Shown one piece after another: positions 12,231 to 27,200 of a DNA stretch of 64,000 nucleotides (the first letter of the stretch is position 1; each line of letters begins with the position of its first letter). A program made the position numbers and the translations under genes. The notes under the pieces were generated by a model. It had not been told where the DNA came from and ran no database searches. It was given only the letters and a program-made list of their open reading frames with translations. Source of the stretch: Acholoe squamosa (Eukaryota > Annelida > Polychaeta > Phyllodocida > Polynoidae); contig OX439039.1 of NCBI GenBank assembly GCA_949317995.1, positions 51,326,785 to 51,390,784 on the forward strand. Reading direction: 5' to 3'.

Positions 12231-15200
12231 CTGTAAATAAGTATGGGATCAACATGAAGGGTAGTATTTTTCGAGTGCTATGACTAGAGAGTCAGGGCCC
12301 AGAAATTTAGGGGCGATAGTTTGGTGGATATTATATGATTACCATGCATGTTGGGGCCGAAAGAAATTTTTGAATTTCTACTTTTAAATTGCTGTATTCT
12401 GAATTGATTTTGGCTTATGTCAAATTCTTTTAGGAATTTTACCTTGCTTTTGCTGTATTTTAGGACAACCTAACTCCCCGTTCCGCCGCCTATGAGCATT
12501 TAATTGTGTAGCCCTGGTACTTTGAATCAAATACTTCACTAACTAAATTATACGATAACGACTATAATTATGCCACATACACATCTACAGCCATCGAAAG
12601 AGTAAGCTGTAGGGTACATCTACTATTATTACTCATATATCTCATGAGTCACGAGTCTCAGGAATCACTCAATTAGAGCCGGGTACATATAATGGTAAAG
12701 GTGAACGATGATCAGTTTGAGCTGACCGTTTCTTCACGAGCGCTTCCTGCCCGTTCCGCACGAGGCCGATAGGCCGAGTGTGGAGCAGGCAGGAAGCGCG
12801 AGTGAAGAAACAGGAAGCTCAAACTGGTCAGAGTTCATCTTTACATTTATGTCAAGGTGTTTGGGTTGATAATTAATTGATATTTCATCAATGTAATCCA
12901 TAATTAACTCTAATTTGCCCGTCTTCATCGCGAAATCCTGACCGGCGCCATCTTGGATGTTTACGTTTCAAAAATGCTACGCATGCGCGGTGGACCTATG
13001 ACGTCATCGTGCGGATTTCCCGCGGGTTATTTAACGCAGGGGTGCAATACGGGGGTTCAGTGCATTGTCAATGGGGCATCGATATTCACCTTGACATAAG
13101 GTAGGCTTATTATATACACACCTGAGAGTCCGGTAATATCCATCTTGGGCAGATTGCGGGCCTTAAGTACGACCACAGTGAGTCGGTTAGCTGCGGGCTG
13201 GTAGCAGAGTGAGACGAGCAGCTCTCCCCGCCCATGACTATGGATCTGAAACACGGGAAGAGAAGACCATGTTGATTAAGAGGTGCAGGTGTATTATAGG
13301 AGGCAAACTGGGGTGAGAAAGATAGAATCATTTTGCTATATTTAATATCAAATATCGGCATCAGTATAAATAGCTGAGCCAGCGCATGATACCTATTTCC
13401 ATATACTACTACGTGGCAATTCTCTCTGAAACGTGTTCTGTTGACTATAACATACGCAATTTTCTATAACCTTCTGAACCCTCTGAGTGTTTCTAGCCTT
13501 ATCTGACGTGGGTCAACATGGGACATTATAATACAGCAATGTATATAAAATGCCATTTTCAAATGGGTATACATATATCATAAAACACTATGTAAAATAA
13601 CACAGAACTCATATTGAGGGTCTAAACTATTGTGGGTTCTGACCTTATCCTTGATATGCACACACTAACCTACACTAAGCAGAAACTAAATACGGTTATG
13701 TAAGATCTGGGTCGATATATGCAATTCCCACCATGAATCAGTCAGTGAAAGGGGGTTAATAAATGCGTTAGTACATTGCCTCATTCAACATGTCACCCAC
13801 CTATATTGTTGCTGATGATGGGGTCTTACGGTGTCATTAATCTAGATCTAGTGCATTAGTTCCTCGGCGGCATATTAGGCATGTAGCGATATGGGACAAT
13901 GGACAATAGGTTTCACAAAAATAGTACAGTTGACTCTAGTAAACTATATGAGGCCAAATGTTCTTCACAATAGGCCTAATCATGAATCTAAGTAGGCCTT
14001 AGATCAATTGGGGTCTATCCACCTGAGTGTACCAACTAACTGACGCTATTTGTATGAAAGAATTCCTCGTAGGTAAGGACATTTAATAAAGGCGTGAAGC
14101 TACTGCATCATAGTACTGTACCATAGTGTTAGTGTGAGCTACTTACTGTACCATAATGTACTATACAGTAAGTGTGAGCTGCTCACTACCTCATACTGTT
14201 AGTGTTAAATCACATCTCCGCACAGAGAGTCTACACTACCCAGCCCCAATATTCATATACTGTGAAGGTGAGATGGCAATGTTAGCTACTCACTGCTCCA
14301 TATTGTGAGAATGAGCTACGTAGGGCCCATGTACTGCCTATGTTAGCTACTCACTGCTTCATATTGTGAGAGTGACCTACTCAATGCACCATTCTGACAA
14401 TATTATCTACTCAGTGCCCATGTATACTGGCAATATTATATTCTCAGTGCCCCATACGGGCAATGTTATCTACTCACTGCACCATGTTGTGAGCTTGAGC
14501 TGCTCAGTGCCTCATACTAACAATGTTACCTACTCATTGCCCATACTGGCAATGTTAGCTACCCATACTGGCAATGTCAGCAACCCGCTTGGCTTTGGAA
14601 TGTCCTTGTGTTAACACAACCAGCCTCAGACTCGAGGGCCGCTAATGAAATTTTGCTATTGATTCTGGGGAGAGCGAGCTCCTGCTCCTTTGCTGCAGTG
14701 CCGTATATTGACAAACTACGCGCCGGGAGCTGCTCGGCCCAATAGACGAGCTACTCGGGCGGCTGGGGAGGAAAGAGCCGCTCACAGTCAGGGTCGCTTC
14801 TAACTGTTTACTAGACTACATGGTACTATTCTTAATATTAAGACAATGCAGGCTAGAGTAGTCCTACACCTTATTGTGGTAGTTATAGGATATATGAAAA
14901 GAATGTGGTGGGATAAATGGAACCTTTGCATCGTGGTTATTATCCAAAATCGATTGAACACACTCTGCCAGACACCCATTTTGTGCAATGCCTTTTTATC
15001 CTGTGGTAGGATTAGGACAAGATAGTTACAGAGAAAACAAATGTTTTTATCTAAAACCTATGCAGTTGCATGGATCCGGATTTCACCCATGTAGGGATTA
15101 GTTTTTGAAGATGATGTTTAGTTTGGTTGCACAATTTACTCCCATTCCTTCCTTCCTTTCTGAATCTACGGTCAGTGGGCCGTCTGAAGTGTAACAAACA

Positions 15201-18200
15201 ACATCTATATGCCTCCAGTGTCAGACATCCTGACACTCTAGCAATTGCATTTAGATTGCCTGGGGGTCCGCCGTCTGGCGGGCATAGATAAGGGGCTGGC
15301 CACATCTAAGGAAGGCCATGACATAGCTTAACCTTCACGTTCATATCACTAGCCAGGGGTAGACACTAACGCTGGGCGGGCCCGGGAGCCAATGGCCCAT
15401 AATTGTTAGTCCAGGCCCACAATTTTCTCAAGAAATGCCTTCCTATGGGCCCGGGTGGCCCATAGAATTTGATGATGAAAATTTAAGGAATATTTTCCAA
15501 GACCAACATAACCATGCTATATACCGTTGGAAAGGGGAAATCATAAGGAAATGACTGTCAACATATTACTTCTGTACAAATTTATTTAGGAGAGCAAGAA
15601 AAGGTGATGTATTTTTTCTAGGCCCCAGATTTTTGTGTGGGCCCGTAGATCTCTCTAGCTATGGGCCCGGGTGGCCCATGGCCCAAAAGGTTAATGTCTA
15701 CCTCTGCTAGCTATGGCCAATCGACCCACCACACCATGTTCACCCCACCTGTAAGCCCCACACTTAACCCCAGGGATTCCAAAACTATAAGGTAGCCGAT
15801 CCCTGTCTAATTTAGGAAAAGCAGGGGTGTAGGTGTATATGGGAAGGTTGCAGAGTCGGCTTTATTTCAGTAGAAAGTGCTGATGTCATCATAATGCAGC
15901 AATATGAAACATAATGCTATGCAGACAGTGCAGATGCCCGACAGCGTGTACGAGTATACCAGGCGGAGCAGTACTTCATCACATGCAGCAGTCACCCATA
16001 TGTTGTACTACCTTGATGTAATCTGCATCTATTATGTCAGTAACGAACACATTTGGGAGAAGAGGGTCTTCATCCACCGAGCGTTCGATCAAAGGTGGGC
16101 CATTCATGGAAGCCTATAATCCATGGGTGAATCGATACAAGCTTTTACCTCTGTGGCAGTGTGTACAGGAGGAGGGTGGCTCATTATTGATTACCCCTTC
16201 CTGTATTCTATCTAATGCTGCTGAGGCTGGTTCAGGGAGGGGGATACCCTGCCCAACTCCTGGTGGTGCGTCAGCAGCCCGACGTCTATTACATAGAGTC
16301 TGGAGGAAGGCCCTGGCCCTGGGTGCTTTTTCTGTACTGTCTGTCTAGGTTGGCACGGTCATCCTTATGATAAGTCATGTGGCTAATATGCGCTATGGCA
16401 AAGTTCCTGTGGCACTCACAACACAAGAAGATATCCTTTGCATCCATAGTTCAAACCAGCATTTGAGTCCATTTCTTTTCTTCGTAATTCTCTTTGCCAT
16501 CTAATGTACAAAAGGGGGTCTTAATCAGAATCATATGATTCATATGATTACATTTTTTTGTTGTTGAAAAATGTTGTAAGTTACCTCTGCCTGCCAATGG
16601 TCATTAGTGGGTTCAATAAACCAATAGACACAAATCGCAATCAGAATGGAGATTTTGAATCAACAAACTTTTCCATGTTTAGCTCACACACAGTCAATTG
16701 GCAGTCAGTTCTTCACTTTAGGTCATATCTATGAGAACCGCCTAGGTCTATCACCTGGTGTGAACAAACATGTCATACCTGTCTTTCACAGAATCTCTAT
16801 GTACCCTGGAACACAGCTATAGTGATTCACCACAGGTGTGTTTGGCTGAATATAACACAGGCTATAGCCATGTTCCTGTAGCAGCCCGTTGGGATTCGGT
16901 ACTGAATAATGTAAACTGCATCGGTGGTTGGGCCAGAACTAGTACTCCTTTGGGGCGTGAAATTTATTATTCATTACCATTAGCAAGGGATGGAAATGTG
17001 TTTGCCAACTTAATAGATTTAATAGTTTTCATCTTTCATTTGATTGCTATTTAAAAAAAGAGCATTCGATTTTCCAAATATCGACCTAAATTAGAGCTCG
17101 GTTTAAGTGCTTATTACTATTGTTTTATGGATAAAGTAATGTTTCTATTATTCGGAAAAATTGGTTATTGCTATTCTGATTTCTTCTACAATATGTGGAC
17201 AGTGCTTCTCTGCAGCAATCGCATTTGTTAGAAGGGCTTGCTATAAACTAAAAGCTTTACTTGATTGCTGAGTAGTCCGCTACCAGCTATTCTAGCTCTG
17301 ACGTCAACAGGTATACTTAGACCTAATGTACCATTACCGGTTTCTAATGGTCATGATCAGAAACGGAAATATCAAGACAGCACTTAGGCAAAGTATACGA
17401 AATGTCGTCTGCCGTAAATGATAGATGATACTGAATAATGGTCATTATTCAATCTAGAGCAACAGAAATAGCAAGGCAGACAAAGAACAGTATATAATGT
17501 CGTCGACCCCTGAATTCCTGACAAACACTACATTTATAAGCAAATACCCACGACCATGGCTTCGTGGGATACACTGGTCCCACCTCGGGGAATACGATGA
17601 AAAAATGAATATTCTATGGGAGTGGACATTTGTATTTATTTCATGTTAGAAACAGTGGAATACGAACGCCCCATAGGCTTAACCTAGGGGCTCTGTGTTC
17701 AAAGGTCCACAAAAGTTGGGTCTGACTGAGGGTTATCTCACGAGGCGAAGATAACTCTCAGTTAGACCAACCACTCGTAAACCTGCGTCTATTTATTTCA
17801 TGGTTAACAATGATGTTATCTTCATTGTGAATGTCACGTGACCTGACCATGGAATACGGCGACATTGTATTCCATGGCCCCATGTAATACGGAGCTCCTA
17901 GGTTAAACCTATGAGGTCGCCGTATCTATCATGAATTTCCACTTGATACCACTAATAGATCAAAACCCTGATATCATTCCAAATGTCCTTAGCACTGATC
18001 TTTGGAACCAGCTGTCCATATGGTATAGCCTATCCACATTTTAACAGCCCAACCACTTATAAACCCTAGAATAAGAGGAAATAAAAAGAATCTACTGGAT
18101 ATCATGCCATTTCCGACAGTCCCAAAGCTTTCAGTCATTGATTTCTCTTCATCATTATTGGGGTTGAATAATTCCAAGCATACTCAAATATAGAGTGAAG

Positions 18201-21200
18201 TACCCAATTTCCGGACAGCTAGGTGTTATTTGCTGATTGTTCCCCGACTGCATGCCCGAAAAAGGTCGAATCCCACATAGCGAAATGGGGCGAAGGTAGA
18301 ATCCAACATGGCCAAAAATGGCTCAAATATCTCTGCGATTTAGAATCTGTTGCGTTTGTAGTACCTACCCCAAAACCGCAAGGGTTATAACTACAACAGG
18401 GAGCATAGAACACAAGCACTCTTTTGCGATTTTTGGCCAGAAAATATATAATGCACTGATATAAACATGAGCAAAGGGGAAATATCCCAAAGACTACATG
18501 CGAAAATGTGCCCTTGTGTTCTATACACACTGTTGTAGTTATAAACCTTGCGAATTTGAGGTAGGTACTACAAAAGCAACAGATCCAAATTGATGGTCAC
18601 AATCGCCATTCTAGCCCAGGATGTCTGGAATTAGGGTTTGTCCGGAATCAGGGTCCAGTACACGAGATGGCGTCTAGCACTCACACGCCCATTTGCTCCG
18701 GCTCATATAACATCCCAGACATATATTTTAGGCGATTGCATGCCTCTCCGTCCTTCATTTCTCGACCTTCCGTGTAGCCCATAAATAATAGTCTAGGTTC
18801 TTGTAAGCAATGGCTCTTGCATGACGCCACTAGAAGCAGCACCAGCACCACTGGTACTGGTGGAGACCACCTCCATGCCAGTGGTGCGGGGGCGGAAACC
18901 AGTCTGCCTTCTGCCCGCGGTCCTTCAACACCTCAACACGCATTATACGATCACATTCAACGATAAGGTGTAAAGCAATCTTCTTTGTATGACACACGGG
19001 ACAGATGGATGAGAAGAGCAAAAGAGAAATAGAAAGCAAGAAGAAGAAACAAAGTCAAAAGTAATCATGTAAAAGGGAGAATATACAACAAGGAGCGAGA
19101 GACGAGGGTTTAGGAAGGAAAAAGTAGAACAACATACAGGGAGTTTTGAGCATCTGCTATTACCATTAGATGTACATGTATAGTCCCTAGAGATCCGATT
19201 TCGGTTTCAAAGAAGCACACATCTACACCATAATCAAAGCATTATGCCATAGTACATGTCAATTGGGACCAAAGCCTGACTCCTAGTAAGCACACGCGTT
19301 GTAAACCACATTGTGCTGCAAGGTGCTATATCATAAAAGGTTGACCGCTTTCATTTCTCACATAATATGTCGATTATTTCTGACAGCCGTATCATTTTCT
19401 GTCCATTCAGCACTATTCACGTAGCGAGGTGGTGCTGCTTATCTAGACCAAGATTCATGAGAATTGGGACTAACTGAGGGTTATCTCCCGAGGCAAACCT
19501 TTGCATTTTTTAAATGTTATATGGGCAGAAATGTTCAAAACTACATGTATCTGTAAATGGCATAACATGATGATTATTTATATTTTTATGGTCATTAGGG
19601 GTGTCATTACTGGCCGGGAGATACGGCAGTGGGTTATCTCATGTGGGGGGGGGTGAGATACGGAGACCTTAGGTTAAGTCTATGGGGCGTGCACATTACA
19701 CTATTCCAAACGTGAAATAACATGTGATATAGACCTGCCTTTCCTATGCCTACTCGATTGCACAAAGTCACGATGATAATACATGTAGTCAGTTGAGAAG
19801 CTACTTGTGAAAGAATCTGAGATATATGCGAGGGACCCTTGCACAAAAAGACTCCTCATTACCCACGTCTCACTGCATATAACAATGACAATGCCGGTAT
19901 AGATGACCATGTATATACATATCCTCCCGGATAGACATTGTCTAGTTGATAACGACTTAATAATCCTCCTATTAGCTCATGTAGGCCTACTCGATTCCTG
20001 AAAAAGGAGACATGTGGGGAACGCTCGATATTGTTAATTGCAATAATCAATGCAGCGTCCCATACCTGACAAGAACTAGAGGGTCTATTACCCTGCTTCA
20101 ATAGTCAGGGATATTGAATCCGGAGGACGGATACCAGCCCATTACCGGCTCCCATACATAGGCCAACCACGCAACACTTTAAACATTCTCTGTGTCAACT
20201 GCTCCTACTGAGACGAGCCACATTGCCTTTGCTTTACCCCATTATCGCCCACGCGTTCAGCTGAGTCACTGTATGAATGGAGGAGACTGCTGGTTTTGTT
20301 TATACCGGATTGATCCAAGCTATGGCACTTAAGCCCCGACGGGCAAATAAAGCTGGGACGGTTATGATTGCTCTGGGAATTTGAGCGTACAGTGAGTAGA
20401 GCAGATTTCCGGCAATTCTCTGCTTTTATAAGACCACTCAAGTATTTCTTCTTCAGTTTTGGCACCTATGTGCTTGCCTTATATAACAAAGATTAGATAA
20501 ATCGGTAGGTGAGAGAAGCGCCATATCCCAGTGGACACAGAACGTGGAATCAACGTTGAAACAATGTTGATCATGGCTGATTAACGTTATTTTTAACGTT
20601 GGTCTAATGTTATGTGCGGAATGGGATGGGTTACGATATGTAAATACACGCTTTGTTGTAGGACTGCCCATAGCTAGGTCTGGTACTAGGAGCCAAGTTT
20701 AGACTTATAAAGGAGCAACACAGGTATAATCGAAGGAGATGGGAGCAGAGATGGAGTGGGTTTGGAAGGTGTGGTGGTGTAAGAGCCCAAAGTCCTCCCT
20801 TGATACATTAGAGATGGTTCTGACGATGATCGATGTAGGGGAATGCCCCCAGGTCATGCGAGGCAGCGTTCCTGCCAACCATCTGTCTTTGGTGCGTGTG
20901 TTTTAGAAAAGGCGCGAGGGGATGGGGATTGGCTGATCGATTTGTGCTGGGCAATACATTGTCGGTGGTCACTCTAGGAACGGCTCTGCCCTCTGACACC
21001 ACCCTAGAAATAGGTCTTCACTGGTATTTACACAACTGATATAGTTTGAAGTAGATACATCTAGATCCATGTCACTCTTTGTCCAGTTGTGAACGCTACC
21101 TATTATATACTACTGCTACTACATTATTCCTATCGTGCGAATAAACCAAGGGCCTATTCCTGTCCACTCAAGTCAGACTGTCTCTTGGAAACCGCGTTAT

Positions 21201-24200
21201 CAAACTAATTTCACCTTCTTAATTGTTTGTCAAAAATTAATTAATATTTTTGATAAGGCTGTCCATATATTAACAAGTTATGGCTTAATGTAGACACGTC
21301 CTCTTTGTGGAATTGGGAGAGGCTCTGGTTAAGATTGATCCCATCTACTCTGTCTAATGGGAGTTTAAGTGAAAAATCGATATCACACACTGATCCAACT
21401 TAAATTACCAATGAAGTAATGGTGGACGATTTATCAGTATTCCCTAGTAATGTCAAGGGGTTTATCTCACGTTTCAGGGCCATCAGCGTGCTTTTTTGGT
21501 CATAACCCCGTTCCGTTATCAGGGTATAACAGCACTCTCAGAGTTCTTTTTTTTCTAAGACATCTTTGGTTCAAACCTGGACATGTTAATAAATTGGAGA
21601 AGGATACAAAGTCACCCTCGCCATACATTTCCAGTTAAAACCGTTCAGGGTTCTATGGGGAATCGATCCCCGGCTGCTGTGGCAGGAGACCAGCTCGCTG
21701 TCCACTATACCAATCCGACCGGTACTAGAAAACAATGTACATGAAGGATTTGAATAAGTTTTCCGACATACCTGATGTTTACACACTTCATTTATTGGTC
21801 CTAGAAGTACAGGACTTGACACGCTTAGATTCTACCCGAAAAATGTGTGTACAGGTGGAGGTATGTCAAACAGAGTCATGGCGGGTTGGCAAAGCAAGCG
21901 GATCGCATGCACTTAGAAAATGTCTTCGCCTGGATTAATTCTGGGGTTATAAGGTAAGAAATTCATACATAATGGATGAATAAGTGCGATAAACGCATTA
22001 ATGCATTGATAATCGAGGACTCTGTGAGGTTAGCTGGAAATATATTTGCCCTCCCGCTGCATGGTCGGGCGAATATTTCCAGCAAACCTCACCGAGTCCT
22101 TGAATATCAATACATTAATAGCTTAATATCCTACTGAGGAATGCAGTATAACATATAGACAGAGCATACAATCTATGGCTAAAAAGCTGACCAATGAAGT
22201 TCGTTTTTTGTTAAGCACACTAGGCTGCTTCAATCATTGAGGCCAAAACTCACATACATTTATGGCAACGACATTTAAACTGAGCACTTGGACTTTTAAT
22301 GGCAATTTAGAACAGATAAACGCTCGAGCTATGCTTATCTCGCTGTTGTGTAGTTTGTACCACACTTAATGTTTTTATACCATGTGGCAGATTCAGGGGA
22401 AGAAACACATTAGGAAATCAACACGATACATGCATGAGAAACCAACACACCGTTTTTCCTATTTCAAAATTGGTTCTCACCTTAATGTGTCGTGGTGATA
22501 TCTCCTTACAAATGGAGACTTCCTGCTCGGCCAGGTCCACCCCTGACAGCGGGTAGATGACCTCCCCAATGATGTCGTCCCGGGAGAAGCGGTCAAATGA
22601 CAGCATGACAAAGTGCAGGGTGATGGCCGGCAGCTGGTTGAATGACAGTCCGTAGAAGGTGAAGATTTCGTCGTATACAGGGTTCAGGGTCTTACGTAGA
22701 ACGCGGGTCTTGACCTTATGTCTCTTCTCCGGCAGCAGCTGCAGCTTGACGTAGGGGTCAGAGGAGCCTACGTTGGGGTCCTTGGCTGGAAGGTCGCATG
22801 CCCGGCTGATGGTCACTACCAGTGCCGTCTTCTGCTTATCGTATTCTACCGTGAAGTAAAGACTGCCAAGTTTGCCTAGCTTCAGCTCATCTTCGCTTTT
22901 CTCCTTCAGAGTGTCATCCTTCTCACCGCCTGGAGAGGTGGCACCTACGTCCTTACCCGTGGAGGAGGATGGGGATGTGGCGGTCTCGTTCTCTACGTAG
23001 CATTCTGTCTTGATCATGCCGACCTCTATGGGTGCGGCGCTGTTGGGGCTGAGGGAGTTCCTCTTCTCCGGTATGGTGACATCAGGCTGCTGACCCTGCT
23101 GGATGAGGGGCCTGCTCTGTCCTCCCGTCTCACTCCGTACACTCTTCACACTGGAGGAGGTGCTTCTCAGACTGGGGCTCTTCTTCATACTGCCATTATT
23201 GGATTCCTTGAGGCCTTTCTTGATGGCTGCCGACAGACGGTTTTCATTTTGGACGAGAACACGTCGCCGGTAACATTTGTAGGCAGCCACTGTTAGACCG
23301 ACGACGAAGGCTAAGGTGCCCAATACCAGCCCGCATACTGCGTACCAGCGGACTGCAAGAATAAATAATATCGATTGGAATTAGTTCTGATTCACTTTGA
23401 CGAATACACAGTTGACTAATTACAGACATATAACTTTCCAATGCATTTCTTTTTACTTTCTAAAAGCCTCATAAGACTATCGTTCTCGATATGAAAATGA
23501 ATACCAGATAGCACCAAAAGCTTGGGGAATACTAAGACATAAAAGCCTAATTTATGGTGCCATCGCCCATGAAACACACATCGTCTCAACTCATGTGTAG
23601 TTACTATCAGGTGTCCACCATAATGGTAATAGCCTACAGATACGATACTAACTACAATGTAGCATGATGCACCATATGGCTAATGATAATACAGATACAA
23701 TACACTAAGTATACTCTAAATGACTGACCGTGTTAGTAGCCTTCAGGCTACAGGATATCAGTGAGTATCAAGTAACACTGTGAGCCAGACGTCTGGATCG
23801 ATAACTACCGGGGATGAATAAAGTTGCTTATAGCCCTTCTATATTTAGTATGTAACTTGCTATAGGTGACACTGGTGTGCGGGGTTTAGGCTTTCTGCCG
23901 TACATTATTATGATATATCTATCAAATTGTACAGTAATCATTCGAGTCATAATAATCTCATATGAGAGATTGTGACATTCTCTGGACAATTTAATGCAGA
24001 ATGCTAGTAAATTCTACCTTTAAGCCACCAATATTGATGTAATTGTAAGGAACTATTACTAGAAGTTTGACTCTTCCCCCCCCTGGGCAGACATGCAGAT
24101 GGTCACCACAGACCACATCTATTCAGTGTATAAAGGACTTAATCGATTGAAGCCTCCAGGGTAGACAATAAAGGAGGATAGATGCCGAATTAAACGCCTT

Positions 24201-27200
24201 CTGGTCGCCATAACCCACAGAGCGTGCGTGCAGAGAACGACAAATACTCTTTGCTTCCATATCTCACTGCTCGAGGCAGACACAGGGACAATACTCTTAA
24301 ATTTACAGCGCCGTGGGGATGGGGGCGATGCTAAAGGCATACATATCCACAGATTCACTGATTCAAATAGCATAGCAGCCTTAGGGACAGGAAGCAGGGG
24401 TTAAAGGCATACAGACAGAGGGATAGGGGCAGTCAGGGAGTGAGAGACTTATATGAAAGGAAGAGAGAGAGAGAGAGATAGATAGATAGAGAGAGAGACA
24501 TACAGAGAGAGAGACAGAGAGACAGAGAGGGAGGGAGGGATGCAGGGAGGGAGGAGAGACGCTTGAGATACTCAAGTTTGGTCTCTGACACCTCCAAGGG
24601 CCAAATAATATGGATTTCTATGGAAATAAACATGGGGGTGGTTAGACGCACATAATAGGCATACATCTAGCCAGACAGAAGGACATTGGCAGAGAATAGA
24701 AATGACGTAGAGAGTGAGTCAGTGACGTGAGGGTGGGGACGGGAAGGCTAGTTCAGGATGAGGGTAGTGAACCCTCTCATCCATCACATAATGTATAGGC
24801 GCACTGCAGCTAGCTGAGGCTGACTACTGCTGCCTCTGCCCTACCGCCCATACTGCCTCCATCTACTTATCCCTCCAGGCTAGCCTGGCCTGAAATCAAT
24901 ATAGGGTACATGCTCCCTTCAGTTGGATCGCCTGAGGTCACTCCATGCCAAACATTATAAAGGCCACACAAATAGTACCTCCACATAAATGTACCACACA
25001 GCTGTTGTTACTGGCCAAAGGTTATGGAGCTGGCACTTCTCCTGACTGCTGGTGCTGTAAAAGGACCGTATTAAGGCGGTCTAGTTTGATGGCAGCCTAC
25101 AAGTAGCCCCCTTGATCGTAGAAATCGACTATGCCCCGTGTCAAGGGCTGATATCACGTAGGGTCGACCCTGGATGAGAACAGTGGAAGAGTGAGTTTAG
25201 CAGGTGTTGCGGGAAAGGGTGTCGTGTCAAGAAAGCGGCCATCAATGGTAAATTGACAAGATGATGATTATACATAAGGCTGCAGTGTAATGTTATATTT
25301 AACATCTGTTCTATTCGTAGTGATACTTGGAATGTGGAGTCGTGCTCAGTGGTCTAACTATATTTTTGAATCGCATCAAAATAGATGCTTAGACCATTTT
25401 AATCGTCGTAATCAGCTTACAAAAGACAAGTTATTACTCATTATCTAACTGTTTACACTATGAGCTGATTAGAATGTTGCTTGCCCCCAAAAACAAGCCA
25501 CAGACTCATTACTGCAGGAGGAAGTAAGGTTCTACCTGAGTTCCTGGCCTCGACGTCATTTGTGGTGGGAGTGAAAACAGGGCAATTAACTAGATTGGCC
25601 AATATGTACAGGTGCAGACACTGGTACTGATTACTATTTTCGCTTATAGGAAGCATCTAGGCTTAAGATGCATAGACGTCACGGAGCAACAGTTCAGTTG
25701 ATAGTAGTGTTATAGGATTCATAGTTCAGCCTTGAATTATATGGAAATGGGACTCAAGTACTAGCTACCCCTGTACAACTAGTAGTATACTGGCTCCAGT
25801 CGGTGTTTCAAGGTCATATCTCGTAGTATATGGAAATAAGAATCTAACACTGGCTCCATGCTTTGATGTAAGTTTATAGACAGTAGTATATGGGAATAAG
25901 AATCCAGTACTCTCTACACTCTGTACTGTAAGTAGGGGTAATCACTAATACACCTCTGGGCCTGTATCATCCAACGCCTACAGGAGGAGAACTTGCCTCT
26001 ATCAATATCATTTGAAAGTGAGTATCAACAGGAATCTAACCATATATTTGTTAGGTGTTGACATCCATGGATAGGCGATACCTGAAACTTTTATTTATTT
26101 AGGATGGATCTAGCACTTGAATTATGTTTCCATACTATTAGGTACATGTATAAACATAAAATGGAGAGGGTAACCTGCACTTGATCCCTATATTCATAAT
26201 TATGCTACTATTACTAGGTGCAAAATTGTAGTAGAGAGAATAGCTGACAATACCAAGTGTAGCCAGTGTTTGATTCCTATCTCCCTTTATAACATGGTTA
26301 TCGAGTTTCGGCACTGATTTGAGTGCTAAAAGTGGATACAATGAGTTCTCATATATCGGGATATGAGAATCAGCGGACCAGACATACCTTGACAGTGAGT
26401 TGACACCAACGTAAATCCTCCATTTGTGAAGCATATATTATAAATAAGATGACATGCTTTGGACATAACATCCTTGAAACATTATTCTAACTCCCTGTCA
26501 GGTAGATTACTTGATATTATGGCTGAATTAAATAGAAATAAATTGTAACTTTCAAAGCGGGCAACTGGCTGTGCATCTTCACCATTGCATTTGTCAACAT
26601 GACCTCTCGTGCCCTCTGGTATATAGCCTATGAACTAGCCACGGGCATTAACTAAATAGAAGTGGAACCATAGCAGACCGGTAAAAAGCAATGCTACTAC
26701 TACCCCGTCTGTAAGTTCCCACTGCGAGTAAGTTGATGCCTGTGAAAATGGCATGGCCTGCTGTATAGTGATTGAACTAATCGTCTGCTTGGATTTAATA
26801 TGCGGTACCAGAACATGTCATGGTATTATGGCCGTTTTGAGCAATTATAGGCTTCAAATCATGTATTGGAGGTTGTTAATATCAAATAGAATATATTTTA
26901 ATTGTTTTAATAACTTGAGAAGGCTACACATGCTCTATAACATATGTAAATGAAGTGTTTTTCTCGGCGGTCTGCTCGGGAGGGACATCAACATGAAACC
27001 AAGATGGCGGAGGGCCGTTTCGTCCACTTGTAACAGAAAACAATGGATTCTATCAATTTTAAAGGTAAATACTAAGATTTAATGGTGGTACCATGTGATA
27101 AACGCATTGTGTAATGATTAGTCTTGAACTCATTGGCTTCAGGGGCTTGTATCATCCCCTGAAGCCAAATCGTTCAAGTCTAATCAATATATATATATAA

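Larger units (their letters stand above)
13246..22480 (-). other. syt4 intron 2 (9.2 kb)
   Basis: Bounded by the exon 2 donor (gtgagaac) and the exon 3 acceptor. It holds a minisatellite (14.1-14.6 kb), a transposon relic (15.4-15.7 kb), a broken zinc-finger-like frame (16.0-16.4 kb), foldback elements near 17.7, 18.4 and 22.0 kb and a tRNA-like repeat at 21.7 kb, listed separately. The stretches 16.5-17.6 kb, 18.7-19.4 kb and 19.7-20.5 kb show nothing I can support. Confidence 0.7.

Noticed and set aside
24381-24666. Leu/Ser/Tyr-rich frames on the minus strand
   Set aside because: Translation of the GA-rich simple repeat.
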